A DNA stretch of 64,000 bases from Megalobrama amblycephala (Eukaryota > Chordata > Actinopteri > Cypriniformes > Xenocyprididae), in NCBI RefSeq assembly GCF_018812025.1, contig NC_063049.1:35593447-35657446 (forward strand), written 5' to 3'. A model generated the notes under the pieces. The model was given only the letters and a program-made list of their open reading frames with translations. It ran no database searches and was not told the origin of the DNA. A program made the position numbers and the translations under genes. Below, piece after piece: positions 22,389 through 34,100 of this stretch (position 1 is the first letter of the stretch; every line of letters starts with the position of its first letter).

Positions 22389-24112
22389 ACTATCCATGGG
22401 TTTCAAAGACGTCACTTCCGCTATGCCCGCCGCCATATTTGTGTCCGGTCACAGCTGCGCGCTCTGTTTAAGTCTATGGTGACAGCAGCTACAACTACCA
22501 GAGGAAGGCCAACAAAACACTCTCAGAAGGGTCACAACAAATTTACAATATGTCTGGGATATGTGGTGCTGTTAGCCGTTTTAACAGTCGTCAGAACTAC
22601 AAATTTATTTGATCCCAAAGGAGTTAGATCGGCGGAATTATTGGCTTCATTCAGAAAGGACCACACCACTGGCAGCCAAACAGCAACGCACAACATTAAT
22701 AACTGCTGGGACTGTCATTTACATAACTTTATAACGAGAACACTATTGTAATGAAATGTTGTGAATTCTCTATGTTGTTGTTTCAGCGTGTTGTTGTGGG
22801 AAGAGGGCGTCTACTGGAGTTAAACATTGATTACATAACTTGTTCAAACTTAACTTGTGCATTCGCGTCATTTTGTGCAGATAAAACTTGTAATATTAAT
22901 TTTATTAAGTATAAATATCTGATTATTCTCATAAAGGATGTGTTTCGTTGATAAATAACCCACAGAGCTGATGATTATAGGCCTATAGCTTCAGCGCGAG
23001 CGCTCAAAAAGTAAGACAAAACATTAATATGATTGGGACTGTCTTATAAATTATATTATAATCGTATACTTGTAACATAACGTTGTGAATTATTTGGGCT
23101 TATTTGCTGTGTTTCGGAGTTCCATGACGTTACTTCAAGTTCATGTATGCGTGATTTTGTGCAAATACTAGTTGTAGTATTTTCATTTTGTATAAATATC
23201 TGAATTATTTTATATAGGATGTGTTCCGTTGAGTTAATTAACTTTCAATTCATGAGTTTTTATTCTCTTCAACTTCAGCGTGCGCAGCTCAAACAGCAAT
23301 GATTAAGTCATTAAAATGTTTACAGTAATATTAAAACTTTAATATTTTTTTTTTTAAAAAATGAATGCATTATTTTTAATAACTAGCTCTTATATTGTTC
23401 TCGTATTATATTCAGCAACACATAGTTTGATTAATAATAAGGATCACGAACAATAACAGATTTATTTCTCAAATCATCTCATTTTGATAACAGTATTATT
23501 TGAGCTGCACGCGCTGAATGAACACCCGTAAAATGAAGCACTTTGCTAGAAGGTTAATTAACTCAAAGGAACACATCCTATATAGGGTAATTCATATATA
23601 TTTATACAAGACATAAAATTACAACTTATATTTGCACAAAATCATGCACGCATGTACTTGAACTAAGTAATGTAGTCAGCTCGTGTCGTGAATTTGTTAA
23701 TCCTGTAATAACACGCCGAAACACAGCAACTAGAATTCACAATATTTTAATACAATATTGTATACAACTATAATGTTATGTAAATTACAGTCCCAGCAGT
23801 TATTAATGTTGTGCGTTGCTGTTTGGCTGCCAGTGGTGTGGTCCTTTCTGAATGAAGCCAATAATTCCGCCGATCTAACTACTTTGGGATCAAATAAATG
23901 TGTAGTTCTGACACTGTTGAAACGGCTAACAGCACCACATATCCCAGACATATTGTAAATTTGTTGTGAACTTTCTGAGAGTGTTTTGTTGGCCTTCCTC
24001 TGGTAGTTGTAGCTGCTGTCACCATAGACTTAAACAGAACACGCAGCTGTGACCGGACACAAATATGGCGGCGATAGAATACAGTGACGTCACATGAAAC
24101 CCATGGATAGTG
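22389..24112. mobile_element. Foldback element with ~350-bp inverted arms
   Basis: The left arm at about 22389-22735 is the reverse complement of about 23780-24112, with high similarity (for example CTATCCATGGGTTTC at the outer edges and GCCGCCATATTTGTGTCCGG). Looser inverted matches continue inward, such as AAGGATGTGTTTCGTTGA-type words against TCAAAGGAACACATCC. The left arm also has an internal direct duplication (about 22735-22960 and 23070-23240). Open frames in both arms encode the same peptide because the arms are copies; I see no known domain. Confidence 0.75.
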
Positions 24113-24329
24113 GACTTGCTTTCACCCCAAAATGGTGGAAACGCAGGGCCTCTGCTGGGCGCCGGTGTTGCAATGGAATGTACTATTGAGTGTCACTTCT
24201 TGTTAGTGTTATTCTTTGGCAGCATACGAAGCCCCGGACATGACATGAAGGAAAAAGCTTGGTTACTGACATTCTTCCTAATATCTTCCTTTGTGTACAG
24301 CAGATCAAAGAAATTTATACAGGTTTGGA

Positions 24330-24388
24330 ACTTGAGGGTGAGTAAATGATGACAGAATTTTCATTTTTGGGTGAACTATCCCTTTAAG
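24330..24388. mobile_element. Orphan right end of a TTAA-type MITE
   Basis: GGGTGAGTAAATGATGACAG and TTTTTGGGTGAACTATCCCT followed by TTAA match the right ends of the elements at 31792-32465 and 41469-42174. No matching left end was found nearby. Confidence 0.6.
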
Positions 24389-25087
24389 ACGAATGAATCA
24401 CAATCCGAATCGGTTCTTTTCAGTGAATCAGTCAAACGGGTTTACAAATCAGTCTGAATCAGTTCGCGGTTCAGTTCAACAACGCTTGGAACCATTTCTC
24501 TCTCTCTCTCTACAACAGTAACGGGATATGTAGGAGCAGAGAACAAAAACATAAGTGGATCAAGGGGAAAAGTAGGCCTACCTACAGTGAATTGAAACAA
24601 GATATGAGTATTATTTCTGTCGTTTGCCAGTGATAGGAAGTTCTTTATTTGAAGGTTCAACACCTGTGAAACACCATGTGCAGGTCAAGACATTTTCCAA
24701 ACAAAAGAGAAGTCAACACACTACAATTCACTAAAGCAAATAAAGAACTATTGCATTACCATGTTTCTGGTCTTTGAAGTAGGTCTACTCTTCTAAAAAA
24801 AACCCTCCATGAATAGGCCTTTGGTAGGCCTATATCAAATATAACTATAGAAATATGTTTCCATTATTGCCATGGTAGGCTGATTTTGAATTTGTGAAAC
24901 TTATGTAGTCTAATACATGCTTTATAATAAACTTAACAGATTAATCATCAAATTACAGCAGACTATATTTTATAATTATTATTTATTTGAAATTAAGGTT
25001 GCTTAAATTAACTGTAAATGAACTTAAAATAATTTAGTAAAGTCATGTAGCTTAACTAGATACTTCCTCAAATTGGTCAATTTCATC

Positions 25088-25676
25088 TTAAAGGTGCTAA
25101 AGAGGATCTTTTCGTCGACTGAGAAACCAAAAACTGTTACTGAGTTTTTGCGTAAGAACAACCCCCCCTCCTTTCGTGGGAACACCTCCCAAAACTCGTG
25201 CACGAGTATTGGAACACGAGTGTTTACCACCGGCATTCGCTGTGTCGTGTTAGTGGATTCATTATGTCGGACTCACCGCAGGTAACTCATTATCTGCAGT
25301 TGTTACTCCTGTCTCCGGACAAAAACATCGCATGCGGCGCCTGTGGAGTGTGGAAAGTTACTGGAGCGCGCAGCCGCGCTCGTCTCTCACAAGGAACGTC
25401 ATGGCAGTGATTGACAAGCCAGAGGGCCAATCCACGCACGTCTCTCACAAGGAACGTCACGGCAGTGATTGACAAGCCAGAGGGCCAATCGTTTACACGA
25501 TGATCGCGTAAACGATTGGCTGATGTTTTTAAGGCCCTACCTCGTGCACAGATTATGTATATTAATATTATTCCTTTCAGTGCACCTAATAAATAGTCTT
25601 TTATCAGTTAGTAAAGACAGTTTCAAGTAATATTGCAAAAATGTATAAAACAAAACATCCTCTTTAGCACCTTTAA
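25088..25676. mobile_element. TTAA-flanked MITE with an internal tandem duplication
   Basis: The element is 25092-25672 (581 bp) between TTAA copies at 25088-25091 and 25673-25676. Its 16-bp terminal inverted repeat is perfect: AGGTGCTAAAGAGGAT. Inside, a 52-bp segment is repeated with one mismatch at 25381-25432 and 25439-25490 (period 58), followed by the palindromic ATCGTTTAC/GTAAACGAT at 25488-25516. CpG-rich core. Intergenic between abca12 and pofut2. Confidence 0.8.
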
Positions 25677-25739
25677 TTTAAATAGGCTACTTATTAATAT
25701 TTCTGTAGAGTGGTCGGTAGCTTAGCTAATAGTAGTGGT

Positions 25740-28113
25740 GAAGTACTTGAGATCGGTCTCAATACCATTTCTGAAGGTTTTGATCTTGTCTCGGTCTTAG
25801 ACTAAGAGGACTCAGGATTTTATTTCAGTCAAGACCACAATGTAAAACTCCCTGCTTCAAATGCAATCAATAACTTTTTGTTGTGCCAAGTCAACAAAGT
25901 ATTCAAGTAATCAACAAAGTATTTTGTCAAACATGGCACCAAAACTAATACAAATGCCTACAAAATTCAAGATATGCTTGCAAAAAAAAAGTACTTGTAT
26001 GAGATCTTGATTTTTATATTAAAACATGATATAATTAAGCAATATCACAAGAGCAAAAGAGCTGTTTTATCAAATATGAGCATGACTACAACACTACTAA
26101 TAGTACCTAGTCAGAGACGATATAGCTAAAAATGTGACAATAAGAGTTGGTCTTAAATACACAAATCTTTCATCACTCTTGTGCTGTTCACACGGCTATT
26201 GTTATTGAGGAAATTAATATTCATGTCAAGTTGGTAAGGTTTCAGAAGAAGAGTGAAACCTAAAATTCCAAAATTATTTTTGCTAAACAAGATATTTAAA
26301 GAAAGGTTGAGCCATGTTCTCAGATTAAAGGTATTACATGTCAGTTCGGGGTCAACAAATATTAACTGCAGTATTTGCTGGTCAAAGCAGTTATATTTTT
26401 GCATGTCTGTGCTTCTTTTATAGATAAAAATAAACCTATCCTGAGAAATATTCACTGAAGAAAGTGATCTTTACACAAGTTTGAAGTTTCCCCCCCCCCC
26501 CCCCCCCCCCAAGCCTATTCATGATTACATGAACTGAATAAAGGAAATAAAGGAAAAAAAAAATCCAGTCAACTAATCAAACTGTCTTGATCAGACTATC
26601 TGATTTTCTTTGAAATGGAGATCACATTCAGTTGTTTTTATGAAGTCATAATAGTTTTACAGATTATAAAGTTAATAAAGTTCCTTCTTTTTGTCTTTAG
26701 GTTAAATTCTAAGCACATACGTTATATTGAATTATAGTATATCACCTAGAATATGTTATTCAGTTCTAAAGCTGATTGTAATGATAAACAGCTAAGATTA
26801 GGATCCACATAGCACGCTATTGTTAAAATATGAGACTTTGCTTGGAAAGTTCCAGAAGAATCAACAGAACAAAAGACTGAAAAACACTTCATGCTGCTCC
26901 TTTTCTGTGAGAATAAGTCACAAAGCATTTTCTCCACCCACAAGTTGAGGTAAAATGATCAGTATCGCTTTGAGCAGGACAGATTGGCAACACATGAAAC
27001 CAGATTCAACCCCCTGGAGAGAGATTGAAAAAACAGTCATGTAAAAATTAACACAACCTACAGAAAGTTTACTAATGTATCTGGCAGATTTACAATGGAT
27101 TACTAGACATATACTATGAGACCAAGGCACTGATTATAGTTTAAATCCTTATAAGAAAACTCTTTTCACAGAAATGAAGCGAAAAACACTTGATCACATT
27201 CGTATCAACTGATGTGATTATTACAATTTCATAATAAAATTAAAAACAAAAAAAAACAAAAAAAAAACAACTACATTTATAGAAAGAGCACATATACAGT
27301 ACATTTCTAAATGGTAATGGTAAACATTTACATTTCCAAACAACAAAAGAAATACACAAATCAAAACCTACCAATGAAAATCTGCTGAAAACAAGTTGAG
27401 TTGAAAACAAAGCTAATGTCGCTATACCACATGCTTATCTTTAATCTTTTTGATTTTGGCATTAATGTCACTTATGACTGAACACCTCCAGGCATCCTTC
27501 TTTATGAAAGTAAAAAGCACACTGATGAGTTATGACATGAGAAAACTTCACTACATATATATATATATGTGTGTGTGAAGAAAAATTATATATTTCAAAT
27601 AGCAGGCAGGCACAATACTGATAGAAATATCAAATAAACACTAATACTGTATGTTTATACATCATTTGTCAAAGGCATAATATGTGGTGAGACAAAAAAA
27701 ATAAAAATAAAAAATAGGCAAGTACCACATAAAGCTAGACTTCAAATACTGGAGCAGTGGTGAAAAATCATGTTGGCCATTTTCAAACAGGTTTGATCAC
27801 AGTGTTTAAACACAGTTCATCTTGAGTATCAACAATACAAATGAAAGAACTGTGAGAACAGAGCAGCAGTATTCACAAATTCCATATCTGACATAAGATA
27901 TGAGATAAAAGCCATTTGATATATTCCTCTTATGGCTCTCCTTATGTAACCCTACTTTTTACGCAATCTGAATTCATCGGCTCTGACTTTAAAAATGTGT
28001 ATTTTCAACATCGTCAGCAAAAACGTTAAAAAAATATAGAGAATCGTCTTAAATCTGAGAAATCAATTGCAGTCTGTGTGACCAGCATCGTGTTTTCTGT
28101 GGTTTGTGTGTTA
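25740..28113. other. Intergenic DNA and pofut2 3' flank
   Basis: No gene recognised. 25740-25815 resembles the CTCGGTCT repeat at 9727. A run of 21 C lies at 26490-26510 and (TA/GT)n at 27556-27578. The pofut2 3' untranslated region must start at 28113 and run toward lower coordinates. I could not pick a convincing polyadenylation signal for it. Confidence 0.5.
26490..26510. repeat. Poly-C tract
   Basis: Twenty-one consecutive C, a rare motif in AT-rich DNA and a likely place for length errors. Confidence 0.9.
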
Positions 28114-31100
28114 TTAGTAGACAATTTTCCAGTGTGTTGGCTGTTCACATTCGTTCTCATCGTCACCACAGAATCGGTTATAGGTGGTTTTAGGATCAAA
28201 ACCTAGGATTTCTCTTTCCTCGTGTATTCTGAAAGAGAAGGTTGAAACTGATGTCCCAATGAAATACCTGACGAGAAAGACAACATATGTGAGTGGGTGA
28301 TGCATTGTTGTTTCACAAAAGATATGCTGATAGGTTGGATCAAAGGTTGTCATATAAAACAATGAGCATTTTTTCCAGTAAAGCAAGTGCTTGAGTTGAC
28401 TGAAAGGATTGTGGTACAAGCCATTACGTCATGCTTTTCGTTTTTAATGGAAATAATCTTACAGAGTCACACCCAATTCAATGAAACAGCAACATATTTG
28501 TAATGATCCTTCCTAATAAATAAACTTTTAAAATTCATTTAAAATGTTAACTTGAAATAGTTTGCCAAGACAGGGAAAAATGTGCAAAACAACACGTGTT
28601 GTGATTATATTATACTCATTTCCCAACACTAAGTTTAAACTGAAACAAAATTGTAGGATTTTCTCTAACCCTGACACTAAGACAACTTAATCTTCTAGGG
28701 ACAGATTTAAAATGAAGCTAGACAAAGAAAAATTATAGTCAACTAAAGACTAAAAGAAATAATCTTAACTACAGTGCCTTCCACAAATATTGGCACCCTT
28801 AGTAAATATGAGCAAAGGCGGCTGTGAAAGTAAATTTGCATTGTTTATCCTTTTGATATTTCAATGGTGTCATATGGTTGTATAAGTGAAACAACTGAAA
28901 GTGGGGGGAAACTCACATTATGAAATTAATGTTTTTCTTCAATACATGTTTGCCACAATTATTGGCACCCCTAGAAATTCTTCTGAGTAAAATATCTCTG
29001 AAGTATATTCCCATTCATATTTACATTTTTTAGCACACCAGGGTGATCATGAACATGAAATTGTCCAGCTATGACTTCCTGTTCCCAAGAGTATAAACAT
29101 GAGGAAACACAAAGGCCAAATTCCTGTAATCATTCTTCACAATGATTAAGACCAAAGAATATAGTTCTGATGTGCAGCAAAAGATTGTTGAGCTTCACAA
29201 AATAAAAAGTGGCTGTAAGAAAATAGCTAAAGCATTGAAAATCCCCATTTCCAATATCAGGGCAATAATTAAGAAGTTCCAATTCAAAAAAGATGTTACA
29301 AATCTGCCTAAAAGAGGACGTGCGTCTAAATCGTCTTAATGCACACTGAGGAGGAAAGTTTGAGTGGCCACAGACTCTCCAAGGATCACAGCTGGAGAAT
29401 TGCAGAGATTAGTTGAGTCTTGAGTCTCAGAAAGCCTAAAAAATTATCAAACAGCACCTACATCCCCACAAGATGTTTGGGAGGGTTTCAAGAAAACTCC
29501 TCTTCGCTCATCTAAAAACAAACTCCAGTATATTCAGTTGTCAGACAAGACTGGAACTTCAAACGGGACCGGCTTCTGTGGTAAGATGAAACTAAAAAAA
29601 GAGCTTTTTGGCAGCAAACCCACCAGATGGGTTTGGTGCACACATGGATAAAAAGTACCCCATGTCCACGGTTAAACATACTGCTGGATCTTTAATGTTG
29701 TGGGCCTATTTTTCTGCTGGAGTTCCTGGATATCTTGTTCAGATACATGGTATCATGGATTCTATCAAACACCAACAGATAAAAAATCAAAACCTGACCG
29801 CTTCTGCTAGAAATCCAATAATGGGCCATGGTTGGATCTTCCATCAGGACAATGATCCAAAACAAACATCAAAATCAACACAAAAATGTGTCACTGAGCA
29901 CAAAATGAAGCTTCTGTCATGGTCGTCCCAGTCCCCTGACCTGAAACCTAAAGAAAATGAGTGGAGTGAATTGAAGAGAAGAAGCACCAACATGGAGCTG
30001 GAATCTGAAGGATCTGGAGAGATTCTGTAAGGAATGGTCTCTGATCTCTCCTCAGGTGTTCTCCAAACTCATCAGGCATTATAGAAGAAGACTAGAGCTG
30101 TTATCTTGGGAAAAGGACATTGCAATAATTGGGTGCCAATAATTGTGGCCAACGCAAACTACAGAAAAACATTTATTTCATAATGAGCTTTTTCCCCCAT
30201 TTTCAATTGTTTTACTTAAATTAAAGGTTAGAATTTTGTGAATTTTTTGAATGAAAGATCAAAAGGATAAACAGTGCAGATTTATTTTCACAGCCGCCTT
30301 TGCTCACATTTACTAAGGGTGCCAATATTTGTGGAGGGCACTGTAACTTGAAAAGCAACTAACTCTGACTGAAACTGGAGTAAGATGAATGATCTTCACA
30401 GTTGATAAAGCAGGTTTTGTACACCTACGGCATAAAAAAATGCAATGTCATTCCATAACCTCTTTGTTGCGACAGAAAAAAGCACAGCAGAGGGTGTGGT
30501 TCAATACCTTGCATGGGCACAGATCCACTGGTCTATGATGGCCACCCCTCCATCTTTCAGGAGCTCGAGGTCCTCCCAGGTGGGCTCGTATCGAACCATC
30601 TCAGGAAGCATCCTTTTCAGTTTAGCAAGGTCTAAAAGAAGAAAAAGCCTGATGTCACATACAAATATATACATACATACATATACAAACACATATATAC
30701 TGTATGTTTGTTTGTATATACTCTATACAACACCGCTCAAATGGTCAGTAATATTTTTAATGTTTTTGAAATAAGTCTCTTACGCTCACCAAGGCTGCAT
30801 TTATTTGATCAAATAAATGCAAAAGTAAAAATTGTTATATTGTATATATATTTATAAAAGCATTGACAAATATAATTTTTCCTCCCAGCTCATTTTTTTT
30901 CCCTTCACTATGTCCCATTAAGGGCTCCGTAGAGAAGATTATAAGTGAATAACAAATCAAATTTTTGTCTTTTCTTATAAAAAGCTATCAAAGTTGCTTC
31001 AGAAGACTAGAAATATAATAGTGCACAGGTCATATTAACTACTTTTATGGTGCATTTTTGTCCTTTTTGAAGCTTGACAGTCATGCGTGAATATTTTTTA

Positions 31101-34100
31101 AAATCTTTTATTGTGCTGAACAGAAGAATATATTAGCACAAGCTTTAGGAATGACATGAAGTTGAGTAAACAATAACAAATATCTGAATTTTTCAGTGAG
31201 TATTCCTTAAAACATCACAATATCTTGTATGTGGCTGACTGGCGGGCAGTATGGCGTCTACCTCTATTCAGTGAAAGTTTTGTAAAAAAGAAAACGTCTG
31301 AGTGGATAAATCCTTGCTTAAATCCTTCATACATTATTGATGTTTTACTCTCTCTTTTTTTTTTTTTGGTCTGTACCTTCTTCGTCTGCATCGGTGGCAA
31401 CAAAGACTTGCTGAAGCTTGTGCTTCTTCATGAGGCTACGGATCTTCTTCACTGCACCTTTAAGGCTAGGCACATCATCTCTGTGACCCCAGATGAAGTC
31501 CTTCCTACGTAAGTGGACTCCCAGGTAAGGGCCTCCCTTAGCACTGCCCAACCTGTTCTGGGTCCAAGAGTTTACAAAAGTTCATGAAACAAATATGATT
31601 GCTGTCAGAATGAAATGAGTGTGGGTGTAAAGCACATTGCAAACATTCCAGAAACACATTGTCTTGACATTTGAACTAAAGAGCTCAAATCCTTCATCTT
31701 GTTGCATAAACACCGGTTTGACTCTATCTATCATGCAGACAACAGTGACACCAGCACTTCCTATATATCAACAATGAGAAGGAAGCATTAAAGGGTTAGT
31801 TCACCCAAAAATTAAAATTTTGTCATTAATTACTCACCGTCATGTCGTTTCAAGCCCGTAAGACTTTCGTTCATCTTCGGAACACAAATGAATATCTTTT
31901 TGATGAAATCTGAGAGCTTTCTGTCCCTTCATAGATAGCCTACACAACTGAAACTTTGATTGAATTTAGGCTTTTATTCACATATAAACACTGATCAGTG
32001 AACATAAACAGAAGCCCAACCAAACTTGCTTGACAAGCAAGAACAAACCTCTTGCGAAAACTCATTTATGCTGCGTAACACACAAGAATGAACCTCACTG
32101 GTTCTCGCACGTCAAGCAAACAAGCAAACATGCTTGAACTTCCGTTTACCACAACTGCTGTGTGAGTTGATGAATGTTTATATGTGAATAAAAACCTAAA
32201 TTCAATCAGTTCCTCATATAAAGTGATCATGTCTCTTCAGATAATGTGGACTAAACCGCTCAATTCATATGGATTCGTTTTACGATCTCTTTAAATTTTT
32301 CAAATTTTCAGTTGTGTAGACTGTATATGGAGGGACAGAAATCTCTCCGATTTTATAAAAAATATCTTAATTTGTGTTCCGAAGATGAACAAAAGTCCTA
32401 CGGGTTTGAAACAACATGAGGGTGAGTAATTAATGGCAGAATTTTATTTTTGGGTGAACTATCCCTTAAATGAAAGTAAAACGTACTTTAATTCGGGTCC
32501 AGTCCTCGTTGTATGGTGTCTGGTCCTGTTTATCTGTGGAGTTGAGATACTTGGCCCTAAACTCGTCTCCTATAATACGCAAGTGTTTGGCAAACACCAT
32601 ACTTCGCCGTGTCTGTAGAGCAATATAATCAAATGTTTAGTTCTATTTCAAACAATCAGGTGAGAAATATTTCAAAAATCCTAATTACTACTACTATATT
32701 TTAGCTAAATTATCTCTAAAACATGAAAATATTTGTTGATGGACTTACATCCCAGTAGTCCTTCCCAGCATAGTGATCATGAAGGACAGTCTCAGCTCTG
32801 TCAAGCATTACTGACCTGTGGTTCAATGACAACAAATATACAACACCACCATTTCCACTTAAAAGCTATTTTATTACAAACTTATTTACAAAGTGACTTA
32901 CATGGCTGTTAAGTTGTTTTGTAGAACAGGGGCCAAAATAGAGGCATGTCCCTGAGCAGATAAACAGGTGACATTCAATGCTCTGGTCTCCTCATAACCC
33001 CAAAACCAACCTCTGGAAAAAGACAAACAAGATTTAATAAAATAAATATTATGGAAATTTTGGCATTATTTACTTTGTTCCAATCCTATGCATTTCTTTC
33101 TTCTGTGGAACAAAAAAAGAAGGTCCAGTGTTGTTTTGTTTGAACTTGTCAGACTTGTTAGAATTGTATCGACAAAAAAGTAAAAAAAAATAATAATAAT
33201 ATTTTGCATTCAACAGAACAAAGAAAATCATACACTGGCACAGCATGAGGGTGAGTAAATGGTGACACAAACTATTCCTTTTATTTCAGTTTGCTCCTCA
33301 CACAAAGCCATTGTATGGCTTCAGAAGACTATAGTACACAAGTTGTATGGACATGCATTACCATTCAAAAGAATTAATAATTAAAAAATTAATACTTTTT
33401 TTCACCAAGGATGCATTAAATTAATTAAAAAATGACCGTAAAGAATTGTATAATGTTAAAACATCTATTTCAAATAAGTGCTATTCTTTTAAACGTTTTA
33501 TTCATCAAAGAATCCTGAAAAAACATAATCATGGTTTCCACAAAAATATTAAGCATTACAACTGTTTTTACCAATTAATAATAATGTTGAAGAAAAAATG
33601 TTTTTTGAGCACCAAATCAGCATATCAGAATGATTTCTGAAGGATCATGTGACACTGAGAACTGGAGTAATGATGCTGAAAATTCAGCTTTGTCATCACA
33701 GGAATAAATTACACTTTAAAACATTTTAAAATACAGAACAGATATTTAAAATTGTATTAATATTTCACAATATTACTGTTTTTACTATCTTTTAATCAAA
33801 TATAAATGCAGCTTTGGTCAACATACATTAAAAAAAAAAACTTACTGACCCCAAACTTTTGAATGGTACTATAGCTTAACATATATGGTGAAATGTAGTT
33901 ATATGGAAAAAAGCTGCATCAAAATTTCTCCTTTTGATGTTCCACAGAAAAAACAGCATATGTGTTTGAGTGAGAGTCTAAAAGTTGCCTTTTTAAAAAT
34001 AAATAAATAAATAAATGTATTTTTTTATTAAAAACTAATAAATGTATAGTATATTAAATATAATATATCAATAACATATATTATATGTTTTTAACAACTA

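Noticed and set aside
22344..22751. 135-residue open frame with FDPKGVRSAELLASFRKD
   Set aside because: The same peptide occurs in both arms of an inverted repeat, so its conservation is that of a DNA palindrome. No known domain.
26490..26510. Poly-C run as a regulatory element
   Set aside because: A plain homopolymer whose length is unreliable; nothing around it supports a function.
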